Translations under genes and position numbers: made by a program | Notes under the pieces: model-generated | Told to the model about the DNA's origin: nothing | The model's database searches: none | What the model saw: the letters and a program-made list of their open reading frames with translations, nothing else | In this document: positions 7,929 to 14,933 of the stretch, piece by piece | Layout: each line of letters starts with the position of its first letter | Position numbering within the stretch: the first letter of the stretch is position 1 | Assembly (NCBI GenBank): GCA_030639705.1 | Contig: DAOWKX010000011.1 | Coordinates: 1-27,765 of the forward strand | Direction of reading: 5' to 3' | DNA: 27,765 nucleotides | DNA from: Candidatus Aminicenantota bacterium | Lineage (GTDB): Bacteria; Acidobacteriota; Aminicenantia; UBA2199

Positions 7929-8055
7929 GGGGCTCTTGCAATAATCTCCTTCACTTTACCAAAAAACGCTCTCGTTTTTTGGAGCGTCTCCGTTAATTTG
8001 GGACATTCCCAAGTTAACTCCGCAAGCCGTTCAGGAGATTGAGTTGCTGCGCCCC
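7929..8055 (-). repeat. 127-bp palindromic repeat, copy 2 (inverted)
   Basis: Reverse-complement partner of 5135-5261. In this copy the stem CCAAAAAACG/CGTTTTTTGG (7959-7982) is perfect with a 4-nt loop, and the end pair GGGGC/GCCCC is 5 bp, while the 11-bp stem has one mismatch. It lies between the start of the peptidase gene and the end of the cyclic-nucleotide-binding gene. Confidence 0.88.
7961..7987 (-). terminator. Possible intrinsic terminator inside repeat copy 2
   Basis: On the minus strand ACGCTC and GAGCGT form a 6-bp stem around a 10-nt loop, followed by a short T run. It lies about 105 bases past the stop of the cyclic-nucleotide-binding gene and could end that transcript. A competing 10-bp A/T-rich stem overlaps it, so this role is uncertain. 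Confidence 0.4.
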
Positions 8056-8091
8056 AAATCTGTTTAAACATAAGGCAGGCTCACAAAAAAA

Positions 8092-8577
8092 TCAAATCCA
8101 CTGGGTCAGGTTCACAAAAGTTTTTAACTTCATGTCAGCTTCTCTCAATCGCGAGGATAATATTCTGGCCAGCTTCAGCATGATTTTAAGTCCATTCCGG
8201 GAATCATTTTCCAGAAAATTCAGGAAATTGGACCGCTCAATGGAAACAATAATCACATTGGAATGGGCAATGACGTTTGCAGACCTGGGTAAATCCTCTA
8301 ATAGAGCCATTTCACCAAATACCTCACCTGGGTGAAGGATTTTTAAAGCTTCTTCGGTTTGAAGGTCTGCTTTCTGGGATACTCTGACCTTACCCTGGGC
8401 AATAATCATCATTGAGGTTCCGATACTCCCCTCTTCCAAAATAACTTCATCCCGACGGTATTCTTTTTCTTCGAATAAATGGCTCAGGGTTATTAAAGAG
8501 GTGTTGTCCAGGTCAGAAAAAATCTCCAGTTCTTTGAGAATTGAAAAAATCAATTCGTTGGCTGGCTTTGATTCCAT
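8092..8577 (-). CDS. Cyclic-nucleotide-binding domain protein without a DNA-binding domain
   Basis: A 161-residue protein consisting of one CRP-type cyclic-nucleotide-binding domain. The phosphate-binding cassette is canonical (FGEMALLEDLPRSANVIA, about residues 87-104), with the Arg and Ser expected to hold the cyclic phosphate. A C-terminal helix of about 35 residues follows (SSRLREADMKLKTF) but there is no helix-turn-helix, so this is a ligand-sensing module that should act on a partner protein. It is transcribed divergently from the GspG-like gene. The -10 box lies 6 nt before ATG and no Shine-Dalgarno is present. Confidence 0.88.
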   Translation of the reverse strand: MESKPANELIFSILKELEIFSDLDNTSLITLSHLFEEKEYRRDEVILEEGSIGTSMMIIAQGKVRVSQKADLQTEEALKILHPGEVFGEMALLEDLPRSANVIAHSNVIIVSIERSNFLNFLENDSRNGLKIMLKLARILSSRLREADMKLKTFVNLTQWI

Positions 8578-8583
8578 GTTTTA

Positions 8584-8612
8584 ATTATATCACTTTTCAT
8601 TAAAGAGTTAAA
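8584..8612 (-). promoter_or_regulatory. Promoter of the cyclic-nucleotide-binding gene, apparently leaderless
   Basis: On the minus strand: TGATATAAT, an extended -10 with TATAAT at 8589-8584, and a weak TTTAAC 17 nt farther up (8612-8607). Six bases separate TATAAT from ATG (8577), so the mRNA would start at the ATG. Confidence 0.55.
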
Positions 8613-8626
8613 TTTAACTTTTATTA

Positions 8627-8653
8627 TTGTTATTTTTTTTTTAATAATATAAA
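8627..8653 (+). promoter_or_regulatory. Promoter of the GspG-like operon, apparently leaderless
   Basis: TTGTTA (8627-8632), a 15-nt T-rich spacer and TATAAA (8648-8653); 8 nt separate this from ATG 8662, and there is no Shine-Dalgarno. It shares an 84-bp gap with the divergent promoter on the other strand. The -35 is weak. Confidence 0.45.
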
Positions 8654-8661
8654 ATATTTTC

Positions 8662-9036
8662 ATGAGAGGGTTTCTGATTGTACTGCTACTGGCATTGTTG
8701 GTCATCGTGACCATTTATACCGGCTTTTTTTCTCAGAAAGAATCCCTACCTCAACAAATAATCAACACATCCAACCGGGTAGACAATATGCTTCTTGAAA
8801 CCGATTTCAAACATATAATCCAGGCAACCGAAGCATATTTTTTAGATTTCGGCAAATACCCCGAATCTCTGGAGGATATGATTCCGGTATATCTGAGAAC
8901 AGAAAAGGAGTGCCTGGATCCCTGGGCAACAAAATACCAGATTTTAACAGAAAACCAAACAGAGGTATTTATCATATCGGCCGGAAAAGACAAAATTTTC
9001 AAAACCTCTGATGATTTGAGAAGGAGAATACAATGA
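8662..9036 (+). CDS. Membrane-anchored GspG-like (major pseudopilin C-domain) protein
   Basis: A 124-residue protein. Residues 3-22 form a hydrophobic helix. The rest resembles the globular domain of type II secretion major pseudopilins: an alpha-helical stretch with AYFLDFGKYPESLEDMIP, then DPWATKYQI, and an end ISAGKDKIFKTSDDLRRR like the calcium-loop 'SxGxDGxxGTxDDI'. The prepilin peptidase site (G followed by FTLIE) is missing, so it is not a normal pseudopilin and probably stays anchored in the inner membrane facing the periplasm. No other secretion gene is near. Its stop overlaps the EIIA-like start by 4 bases. Confidence 0.75.
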   Translation: MRGFLIVLLLALLVIVTIYTGFFSQKESLPQQIINTSNRVDNMLLETDFKHIIQATEAYFLDFGKYPESLEDMIPVYLRTEKECLDPWATKYQILTENQTEVFIISAGKDKIFKTSDDLRRRIQ

Positions 9037-9494
9037 ATTTGGCGGTTCTTCTAAAAAAGGATAACATATTTATCCGTGAGGGATATCAAGATACCGATAA
9101 TTTTTACAATGACTTTTCCTTTTTTTTAAAGAGAAACGAAATTATAAATAACAACGATAAGGTCAAACGTCTTTTCATTAAACGTGAAAATGTCCAATCC
9201 ACTGCCATTGGCAAAGGAGCTGCAGCTCCCCATATCTTTTCAGATGAATTTGCCAAATTTACATTTTGTATGGCCCTGATTAAAAATGGCATTGATTTTA
9301 AGGCGCCGGATGAGAAGAAAGTTTTCCTGGTCTTTTTAATCATGAGTGATGAACGAGAAGTGGGATCACATCTAAAAGCCCTGGCCCATATTGCCCGCCT
9401 GGTTTCCAGCACTGATATTGTTGAGGCCATCAAAAAAACGAGTACACCGGATGAAGTACTCACCATTTTCAAGAAAAAAGATCAGTTGATTTAA
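9033..9494 (+). CDS. PTS EIIA type-2 (fructose/nitrogen class) domain protein
   Basis: A 153-residue single EIIA domain of the mannitol/fructose/Ntr class. The phospho-histidine is H67 in GKGAAAPH, and the downstream HLKALAHIARLVSS segment is typical. No EIIB, EIIC, HPr or EI gene is in the window, so a regulatory role like PtsN is more likely than sugar transport. The start overlaps the GspG-like stop (ATGA) and the stop overlaps the next short ORF (TAATG), so these three are cotranscribed. Confidence 0.88.
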   Translation: MNLAVLLKKDNIFIREGYQDTDNFYNDFSFFLKRNEIINNNDKVKRLFIKRENVQSTAIGKGAAAPHIFSDEFAKFTFCMALIKNGIDFKAPDEKKVFLVFLIMSDEREVGSHLKALAHIARLVSSTDIVEAIKKTSTPDEVLTIFKKKDQLI

Positions 9495-9631
9495 TGAAAT
9501 TATCAGTACTGATACTGAATAAAGAAGAATATCTTGAGACACTCCTTGAAGGCTATGTCGAAATCGGAATCACCGAAGAGAAAGTGGAAAGGGCATTCTT
9601 TTTTTTACCTGCATTAAAAATATCCAATTAG
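9494..9631 (+). pseudogene. Truncated P-II-like regulatory protein ORF
   Basis: A 45-codon frame starts on the last base of the EIIA-like stop (TAATG). Its opening, MKLSVLILNKEEYLETLLEG then YVEIGITEEKVE, is the beta-alpha start of P-II-like (GlnB-related) proteins often encoded next to orphan EIIA genes; these run to about 110 residues. Here the chain breaks off into FFFLPALKISN and stops within the 3' end of the convergent ABC ATPase gene (18-base overlap). Likely a relic cut by rearrangement, or a short functional peptide. The family call rests on about 30 residues. Confidence 0.5.
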
Positions 9632-10348
9632 CTCTCGGGTATAATGGTGTTCAGGATGTAACAACACAGCTGGGAAATCACCGGATTCAACAATCTTCCC
9701 TTTATACATTATATAAATGATATCGGCCCAGTTTTCAACCATCTCCAGATTATGAGTAACCATCAATATGGTCATCGGATGTTGAACTGTAATCTTTTTG
9801 ACAAGGGTCATAAATTCCTTCTGGAGGAACACATCCAGAGAAGTTACCGGTTCATCGAGTATCAACAATCGCGGAGCCAGGGCAATGGCCATGGCCAGCA
9901 AACATCGCTGGTTTTCTCCTCCACTTAATTCAAAGGGGTAAGAATTAAGTATCCTGTGGTAATCCGGGAGTCCCAGTTTAATGAAAATATCGGATAGCCT
10001 CATTGAACCTTTATGGAAAACCTCATTCAACTGATTTTTTATTTTAAGTACCGGATTTAAAGAAGCTGTGGCATTTTGAGGAGTATAAAAAATGGTTCTG
10101 CCTCTCTTTTTTTGAATCCATCGATAGGACACAGGTTTGCCAGTAAAAAAAAAGTCCCCGGACAGAATCATCATTTGGTCAGGCAGCAGCCCTGCAAGGG
10201 TTCTGCATAAAATCGTCTTACCGGATCCCGATTCTCCGAGAAGAACCGTTACCCTGTCTGTCAGGATTTTAATGTCTACATTTTTTAAAAGCGGGGATGG
10301 ATTTCCCTCCCGGGTTACGGTGAGATCTGTGACCTCCAGCAGACACAT
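9614..10348 (-). CDS. ABC transporter ATP-binding protein, oligopeptide/nickel (DppD/OppD-like) class
   Basis: A 244-residue ATPase with Walker A GESGSGKT (38-45), Q-loop Q91 (FYTPQNATASLNP), signature LSGGENQR (141-148), Walker B LLILDEPVTSLDV (161-173) and H-loop H199 (VTHN). The Q-loop context and the end HPEHHYTREL are typical of peptide/nickel importer ATPases. No permease, binding protein or second ATPase is adjacent, so it is an orphan; partners must be elsewhere. It is the last minus-strand gene of the dnaA side and converges on the P-II-like fragment. Confidence 0.9.
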   Translation of the reverse strand: MCLLEVTDLTVTREGNPSPLLKNVDIKILTDRVTVLLGESGSGKTILCRTLAGLLPDQMMILSGDFFFTGKPVSYRWIQKKRGRTIFYTPQNATASLNPVLKIKNQLNEVFHKGSMRLSDIFIKLGLPDYHRILNSYPFELSGGENQRCLLAMAIALAPRLLILDEPVTSLDVFLQKEFMTLVKKITVQHPMTILMVTHNLEMVENWADIIYIMYKGKIVESGDFPAVLLHPEHHYTRELIGYF

Positions 10349-10365
10349 TTTGTAATATTATATGG

Positions 10366-11229
10366 TTAATCTGTATCCCTAACAATCTTACTGAGTTTTT
10401 TAAGTCTTTTATATACATTTACGGCGCGGTTCATTTTGCTTTTATCCCATGAACAGGGCCAGAGTGAATCAATTGATACTACCATGAATTCCTTACAATT
10501 TCCAGAGGTGAATTTGACCTCGATTCGGTCCATTGAATATTTGTGAATAACATATCCCTTGCATATATTGACAATACCCAAATAAAGATTGCGAAATTTA
10601 ATGCAATCACCGTCGTTCAACTTTCTTCTCCAGCGAATAATTTCCGCCAGTAATGCCAGATCTTTTTTTACATTTTCCCTTTTCTGCTTAAAAATGTCAT
10701 CATAAAGTATTTTGAAAATCTGTCCCAGCTGAGCAATTGATTGATCAAGAAATTTTAAATCATCCTGAGTGAAATCTCTTCCCACATCAGAAAACGATCC
10801 GCGCCGCTTGGAAATTTCAATCACCCCAATTTTTTCACCTTTAAAGGAAATCAGAACCCCAATCATCTTCCAGATCAGCTTGGTTTCGCTCTGCGGGGTT
10901 TTTACAAATTCAAATACGGATAAATGCTCTTTCTCAAGAAACCGGTTATCAATAAATGATTTTCCGGTTCGAAAAATTTGAGACACAATGGCATCAGGTG
11001 AATCAATGGAAATGATACCAGAATCCGACAGATAGGTGGGATAAACAAAGGACAGGGCACTTTTTTGTTTGTTGGTAAAAAAAATTGCCACCTCATCCTC
11101 CTGTAAACCCAGGTTCTTCATGTAAAAATGCACAATTTTCTGAATGATCAGGTTGAATTTATCCTTGGCAGGAGTTTTCTTTAAATCTTCATTTAACTCT
11201 TCTATTAATAATGAAAAAATCTTCATCAC
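10366..11229 (-). CDS. GAF-domain protein of unknown function
   Basis: A 287-residue soluble protein. Residues about 20-175 look like a GAF sensor domain (FNLIIQKIVHFYMKN, IVSQIFRTGKSFIDNR, MIGVLISFKGEKIGVIEISKR, FTQDDLKFLDQSIAQLGQIF). A helical linker follows, then about 90 residues I do not recognise (KFRNLYLGIVNICKG, MDRIEVKFTSGNCKEFMVVSIDSL). There is no kinase, cyclase or HTH output. The gene overlaps ridA by 4 bases (ATGA), so it is translated from the same mRNA. The ligand is unknown. Confidence 0.75.
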   Translation of the reverse strand: MMKIFSLLIEELNEDLKKTPAKDKFNLIIQKIVHFYMKNLGLQEDEVAIFFTNKQKSALSFVYPTYLSDSGIISIDSPDAIVSQIFRTGKSFIDNRFLEKEHLSVFEFVKTPQSETKLIWKMIGVLISFKGEKIGVIEISKRRGSFSDVGRDFTQDDLKFLDQSIAQLGQIFKILYDDIFKQKRENVKKDLALLAEIIRWRRKLNDGDCIKFRNLYLGIVNICKGYVIHKYSMDRIEVKFTSGNCKEFMVVSIDSLWPCSWDKSKMNRAVNVYKRLKKLSKIVRDTD

Positions 11230-11624
11230 TCGCCTTTTTTAACCTCTAATAGGGCAATGGCATCGATCCCAATTTCAGCAGACAATGGAAGCTCTTTAAT
11301 GGCAATCACAGATCGGACAGGATAAGGAGCCTCAAAATATCGGGAATATATTTCATTAACGGTTTTAAAATTTGTCATATCTTTTATAAAAACCGTGGTC
11401 TTAATCACCTGCTCCATAGTGGCTCCGGCCTGGCGGAGAATTTCTTTTAAATTAGACAATATTTGCCGGGTCTGGGCTGTTATACCTCCTTCCGCCAGTT
11501 TTTTACTCTCCGGATCGATGCCCAGCTGCATCGAAAGAAAGATAAGATTGCCCGCCTGAATTCCCTGGGAATAAGGTCCAATAGCTGGAGGTGCTTTGCG
11601 GGTATTTACCAAATGCTTTTTCAT
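11226..11624 (-). CDS. ridA: RidA family enamine/imine deaminase
   Basis: A 132-residue RidA (YjgF/YER057c/UK114) protein that hydrolyses reactive 2-aminoacrylate-type enamines in the cytoplasm. The start used is ATG 11624, giving MKKHLVNTRKAPPAIGPYSQ, the family's normal amino end, with GAGGT 7 nt before it; the frame is open 17 codons farther but has no such signal. The key arginine R104 (YPVRSVIAIKELP) is present, as is the acidic residue in SAEIGID. The stop overlaps the GAF gene start by 4 bases. Confidence 0.93.
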   Translation of the reverse strand: MKKHLVNTRKAPPAIGPYSQGIQAGNLIFLSMQLGIDPESKKLAEGGITAQTRQILSNLKEILRQAGATMEQVIKTTVFIKDMTNFKTVNEIYSRYFEAPYPVRSVIAIKELPLSAEIGIDAIALLEVKKGE

Positions 11625-11754
11625 GCTCAATACCTCACTGCAATTAATTGTAAAAGACAAATATTTTTTTGTCAACAGACGGACACCGCCTTCTTATAGA
11701 GAGGGATTTTCCCTGGTGTGGTTGTTTCAGGAATAAAAATTCCGGAGTTACACC

Positions 11755-12477
11755 CTATTCAATCAATTCTATCCCCGGTTTTTTCTGTCGCCACCATTTG
11801 ATGAGCAAAAGGCCGATGATAAAACCACCCACATGAGCGAGCCAGGCAATTCCCCCTCCTCCGACATATAAAAATTGAAATATAAACCAAACAATCAAGA
11901 AAATAAATGCCGGTATATCAACAAAGGTGATAAATATAAACACAAAAACCAGGGTTCGGACCCTGGCGGTTGGAAAAAGAATCAGATAGGCCCCCATCAC
12001 ACCGGATACGGCCCCGCTGGCCCCAATCACAGGGATCATGGAATTGGGATGAAATATGATGTGAACCAGGCTGGCACCCAGACCGGTTAAAAGAAAAAAA
12101 AGTATAAATTTGATTTTTCCTAAATAATCTTCAATATTATTTCCGAAAATCCATAAAAAAAGCATGTTCCCGAAGAGATGGAAAAACGATCCGTGCATAA
12201 ACATCGAAGTGAACAAAGTCAGAAAAGGAGAAATTTCTCTATAAATCAGTTTTCTCTGCGTATATCCATGTTGATCTTGTACCTCAATCCCAACAGGATT
12301 TTCAATCGTCTTCATATGGGTGATTTCCCAGGGAATCATGGCATTCTTTGAGACATTCAAATTAAGATCCGAAATCATGGCCTGATAGATAAAAACAACC
12401 ACATTAATGAGGATAAAGGTGATGGTGATATAAGATGTTTTTCGGGTTGGATTATAATCTTTTATGGGAAAAAACAT
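11755..12477 (-). CDS. Rhomboid family intramembrane serine protease
   Basis: A 240-residue membrane protein. Active-site serine S155 in GASGA, histidine H215 in WLAHVGGFIIG, and the H100-x3-N104 oxyanion motif in MHGSFFHLFGN are all there, so the protease should be active against transmembrane substrates in the inner membrane. Hydrophobic helices cover most of the length, with a loop of about 45 residues after the first helix. It begins 2 bases after the gyrA stop and is presumably cotranscribed with it. Confidence 0.93.
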   Translation of the reverse strand: MFFPIKDYNPTRKTSYITITFILINVVVFIYQAMISDLNLNVSKNAMIPWEITHMKTIENPVGIEVQDQHGYTQRKLIYREISPFLTLFTSMFMHGSFFHLFGNMLFLWIFGNNIEDYLGKIKFILFFLLTGLGASLVHIIFHPNSMIPVIGASGAVSGVMGAYLILFPTARVRTLVFVFIFITFVDIPAFIFLIVWFIFQFLYVGGGGIAWLAHVGGFIIGLLLIKWWRQKKPGIELIE

Positions 12478-12479
12478 AC

Positions 12480-14924
12480 CTAGGTTGTATCAGTATGAAC
12501 TTTATCAAGAGAAACCAGTCGATCACCCTCTCTCAGGTTAATTATCTTGACACCCTGGGTGGCTCTTCCCTGTGATCTTATTCGGGATGAAGTCTGCTTG
12601 TTAATTATTCCTCTTTCCGAAGACAACAGAATTTCATCATTTTCACCAAGTGTTACCAGCCCAATGACCTTGCCCAATTTTTCATTGATTCGAATATTGA
12701 TCAACCCTTTTCCACCACGGCTTTGCAACCGGTACAGTTCAAGATCAGATTTTTTTCCAAATCCGTTTTCCGTAACGGTTAAAATATATTTCACATCTTC
12801 TCCGATGATATCAGCACCCACCAGAAAATCATTTTTATCCATCCGGATCCCGATCACACCACGGGCTCCCCGGCCCATTTCCCTGACATCTTTTTCATGA
12901 AATTTTAAGGATTTACCCAGGTTGGTTCCCAGAATGATTTCATTATCTCCGTTGGTAATCTGGGTTTCAAAGAGGGAATCCCCCTCAGGTACATCTGCGG
13001 CAATGATTCCGGTTACCCTCGGTTTTGAAAAAGCAGCCAGAGATGTTTTTTTGACATAACCGTGCCGGGAAAAAAGCATGACATATTGATCTGACGGGAA
13101 ATCCTTCACCTTGATTACAGAACAAACCTTCTCCTGATCTTCAATCCCGATTAAACGGTTTAACGGTTTTCCCCGGCCAGTCGCATCACCCTCTGGCAGA
13201 TCATAGACCTTGATCCAGAACATTCTTCCCTTTTCAGTAAGGACCAGTACATAATCATGGGCAGAGGCGACAAAACATCTGGATATCAAATCTTCCTCTT
13301 TTAAACCAAAACCCCGCTTTCCGATGGTCCCCCTGTGCTGAATTTTATAGGAGCTGAGGGTGGTCCGTTTGATATATCCTTTATCCGTATAGATAATTAC
13401 AAAATCTTCATCCTTTATCAGATCCTCAATATTGATATCGGATAAATCATGCTCAATAATCGTGGTTCGCCTTTCATCTCCAAACTGGTCGCTGACTTTC
13501 TCGAGTTCGTTTTTAATCAGGTTCAATAACATCCGTTCACTGGACAATAATTCCTTTAAATAATTAATCTGCTTTAAGAGATCTACATATTCTGCCTCCA
13601 GTTTATCGATCTCAAGTCCAGTGAGACGGTATAGCTGCATGTCCAGAATGGCATCGGTCTGAATTTCTGTTAAAGGCAACTTGCTCAAAAGATTGGCTTT
13701 GGCGATTGCCCGATCTTTTGATCCCCTGATGATTTTTATGACCAGATCCAGCTGATCCAGGGCAATTTTCAATCCTTCAATGATATGAGCCCTTCTCTCT
13801 GCCTTTTCCAGCTCAAATTTGGATCGCCTCCTGACAATCTCCTTCCGGTGGCCCAGAAAATAGTTCAAGTAATCAATTAAGTTAAATTGTTTCGGCTGCT
13901 GGTTGACAATGGCCAGAAGATTAACCGAAAAACTGCTCTGCAGCTGGGTGTATTTATAAAGGGTATTGAGAATGACTTCCGGGATTTCATCCCTTTTGAC
14001 ATCCACCACGATTCTCATACCATCCCGGTCAGATTCATCCCGAAGATCAGAAATCCCGTTTATTCTTCTACTTTTTACCAGTCGGGCAATGTTTTCCAGA
14101 ATCTTGGCTTTGTTGCATTGATAGGGAATCTCAGTGATCACAATTTTTTGTCTTCCTCGTGTGTCTGTTTCAATCACTGCCTTGGCCCGGACAATAATGG
14201 TCCCCCTGCCGGTTTTATAAGCATTCTGTATGGATGTTTTCCCAAAAATAAATCCACCGGTGGGAAAATCCGGACCCTGCAAAATATCCATCAATTCCTC
14301 GAAGCCGGCATCCCGGTTATCAATAAAATAGGTAACCGTCTTAATCAATTCCTTCAGGTTATGAGGTGGAATAGATGTTGCCATGCCCACAGCTATTCCG
14401 GAACTGCCGTTCAGCATAAGCATGGGAAGCAGTGTGGGAAAGATCACAGGTTCGACCAGGGTTCCATCATAAGTGAGATTAAAATCAACCGTATTCTTAT
14501 CAATATCCCCAATGAGTGAATTGGAAATTTTATCCAGACGCACTTCGGTATATCTCATGGCTGCCGGAGGGTCGCCATCAATGGAGCCAAAATTTCCCTG
14601 TCCATCCACCAGTGGATATCTCATGGAAAAATCCTGGGCCATCCGGGCCAGAGTATCATAAACAGCTTGGTCACCATGGGGATGGTATTTACCAATCACA
14701 TCTCCAACAATGCGAGCTGATTTTTTATAAGGCCGGTTGTAAAGTGTTCCGGTCTGATAGAGCGAATACAGTGTTCTCCGATGCACCGGTTTGAGCCCAT
14801 CCCGTATATCCGGGATGGCCCGGCCGATGATCACACTCATCGAGTAGTCAAGATAGGAGGTCTGCATTTCATTTTCAATAGAAACATCCTCTATCTTTTC
14901 TTTTATTTCATCAATGATATCCAT
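12480..14924 (-). CDS. gyrA: DNA gyrase subunit A
   Basis: An 814-residue GyrA. The catalytic tyrosine is Y125 (AAMRYTEVRL). The winged-helix segment GKYHPHGDQAVYD holds the quinolone-determining positions: Q86 where E. coli has S83, and D90 where it has D87. The C-terminal beta-pinwheel carries the GyrA box as QSRGGKG (canonical QRRGGKG), needed for DNA wrapping and negative supercoiling, so this is gyrase rather than topoisomerase IV. It lies 9 bases after gyrB. No separate parC/parE is in the window. Confidence 0.97.
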   Translation of the reverse strand: MDIIDEIKEKIEDVSIENEMQTSYLDYSMSVIIGRAIPDIRDGLKPVHRRTLYSLYQTGTLYNRPYKKSARIVGDVIGKYHPHGDQAVYDTLARMAQDFSMRYPLVDGQGNFGSIDGDPPAAMRYTEVRLDKISNSLIGDIDKNTVDFNLTYDGTLVEPVIFPTLLPMLMLNGSSGIAVGMATSIPPHNLKELIKTVTYFIDNRDAGFEELMDILQGPDFPTGGFIFGKTSIQNAYKTGRGTIIVRAKAVIETDTRGRQKIVITEIPYQCNKAKILENIARLVKSRRINGISDLRDESDRDGMRIVVDVKRDEIPEVILNTLYKYTQLQSSFSVNLLAIVNQQPKQFNLIDYLNYFLGHRKEIVRRRSKFELEKAERRAHIIEGLKIALDQLDLVIKIIRGSKDRAIAKANLLSKLPLTEIQTDAILDMQLYRLTGLEIDKLEAEYVDLLKQINYLKELLSSERMLLNLIKNELEKVSDQFGDERRTTIIEHDLSDINIEDLIKDEDFVIIYTDKGYIKRTTLSSYKIQHRGTIGKRGFGLKEEDLISRCFVASAHDYVLVLTEKGRMFWIKVYDLPEGDATGRGKPLNRLIGIEDQEKVCSVIKVKDFPSDQYVMLFSRHGYVKKTSLAAFSKPRVTGIIAADVPEGDSLFETQITNGDNEIILGTNLGKSLKFHEKDVREMGRGARGVIGIRMDKNDFLVGADIIGEDVKYILTVTENGFGKKSDLELYRLQSRGGKGLINIRINEKLGKVIGLVTLGENDEILLSSERGIINKQTSSRIRSQGRATQGVKIINLREGDRLVSLDKVHTDTT

Positions 14925-14933
14925 TTTTTATCC

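Noticed and set aside
11625..11675. 17-codon extension of RidA
   Set aside because: The normal family start with a GAGGT site is at 11624.
13887..14519. A 210-codon open frame on the plus strand
   Set aside because: It lies wholly antisense to gyrA, has no recognisable domain, and gyrA motifs on the other strand are intact. Other long antisense frames (5736-6035, 7150-7524, 23158-23517) were left out for the same reason.
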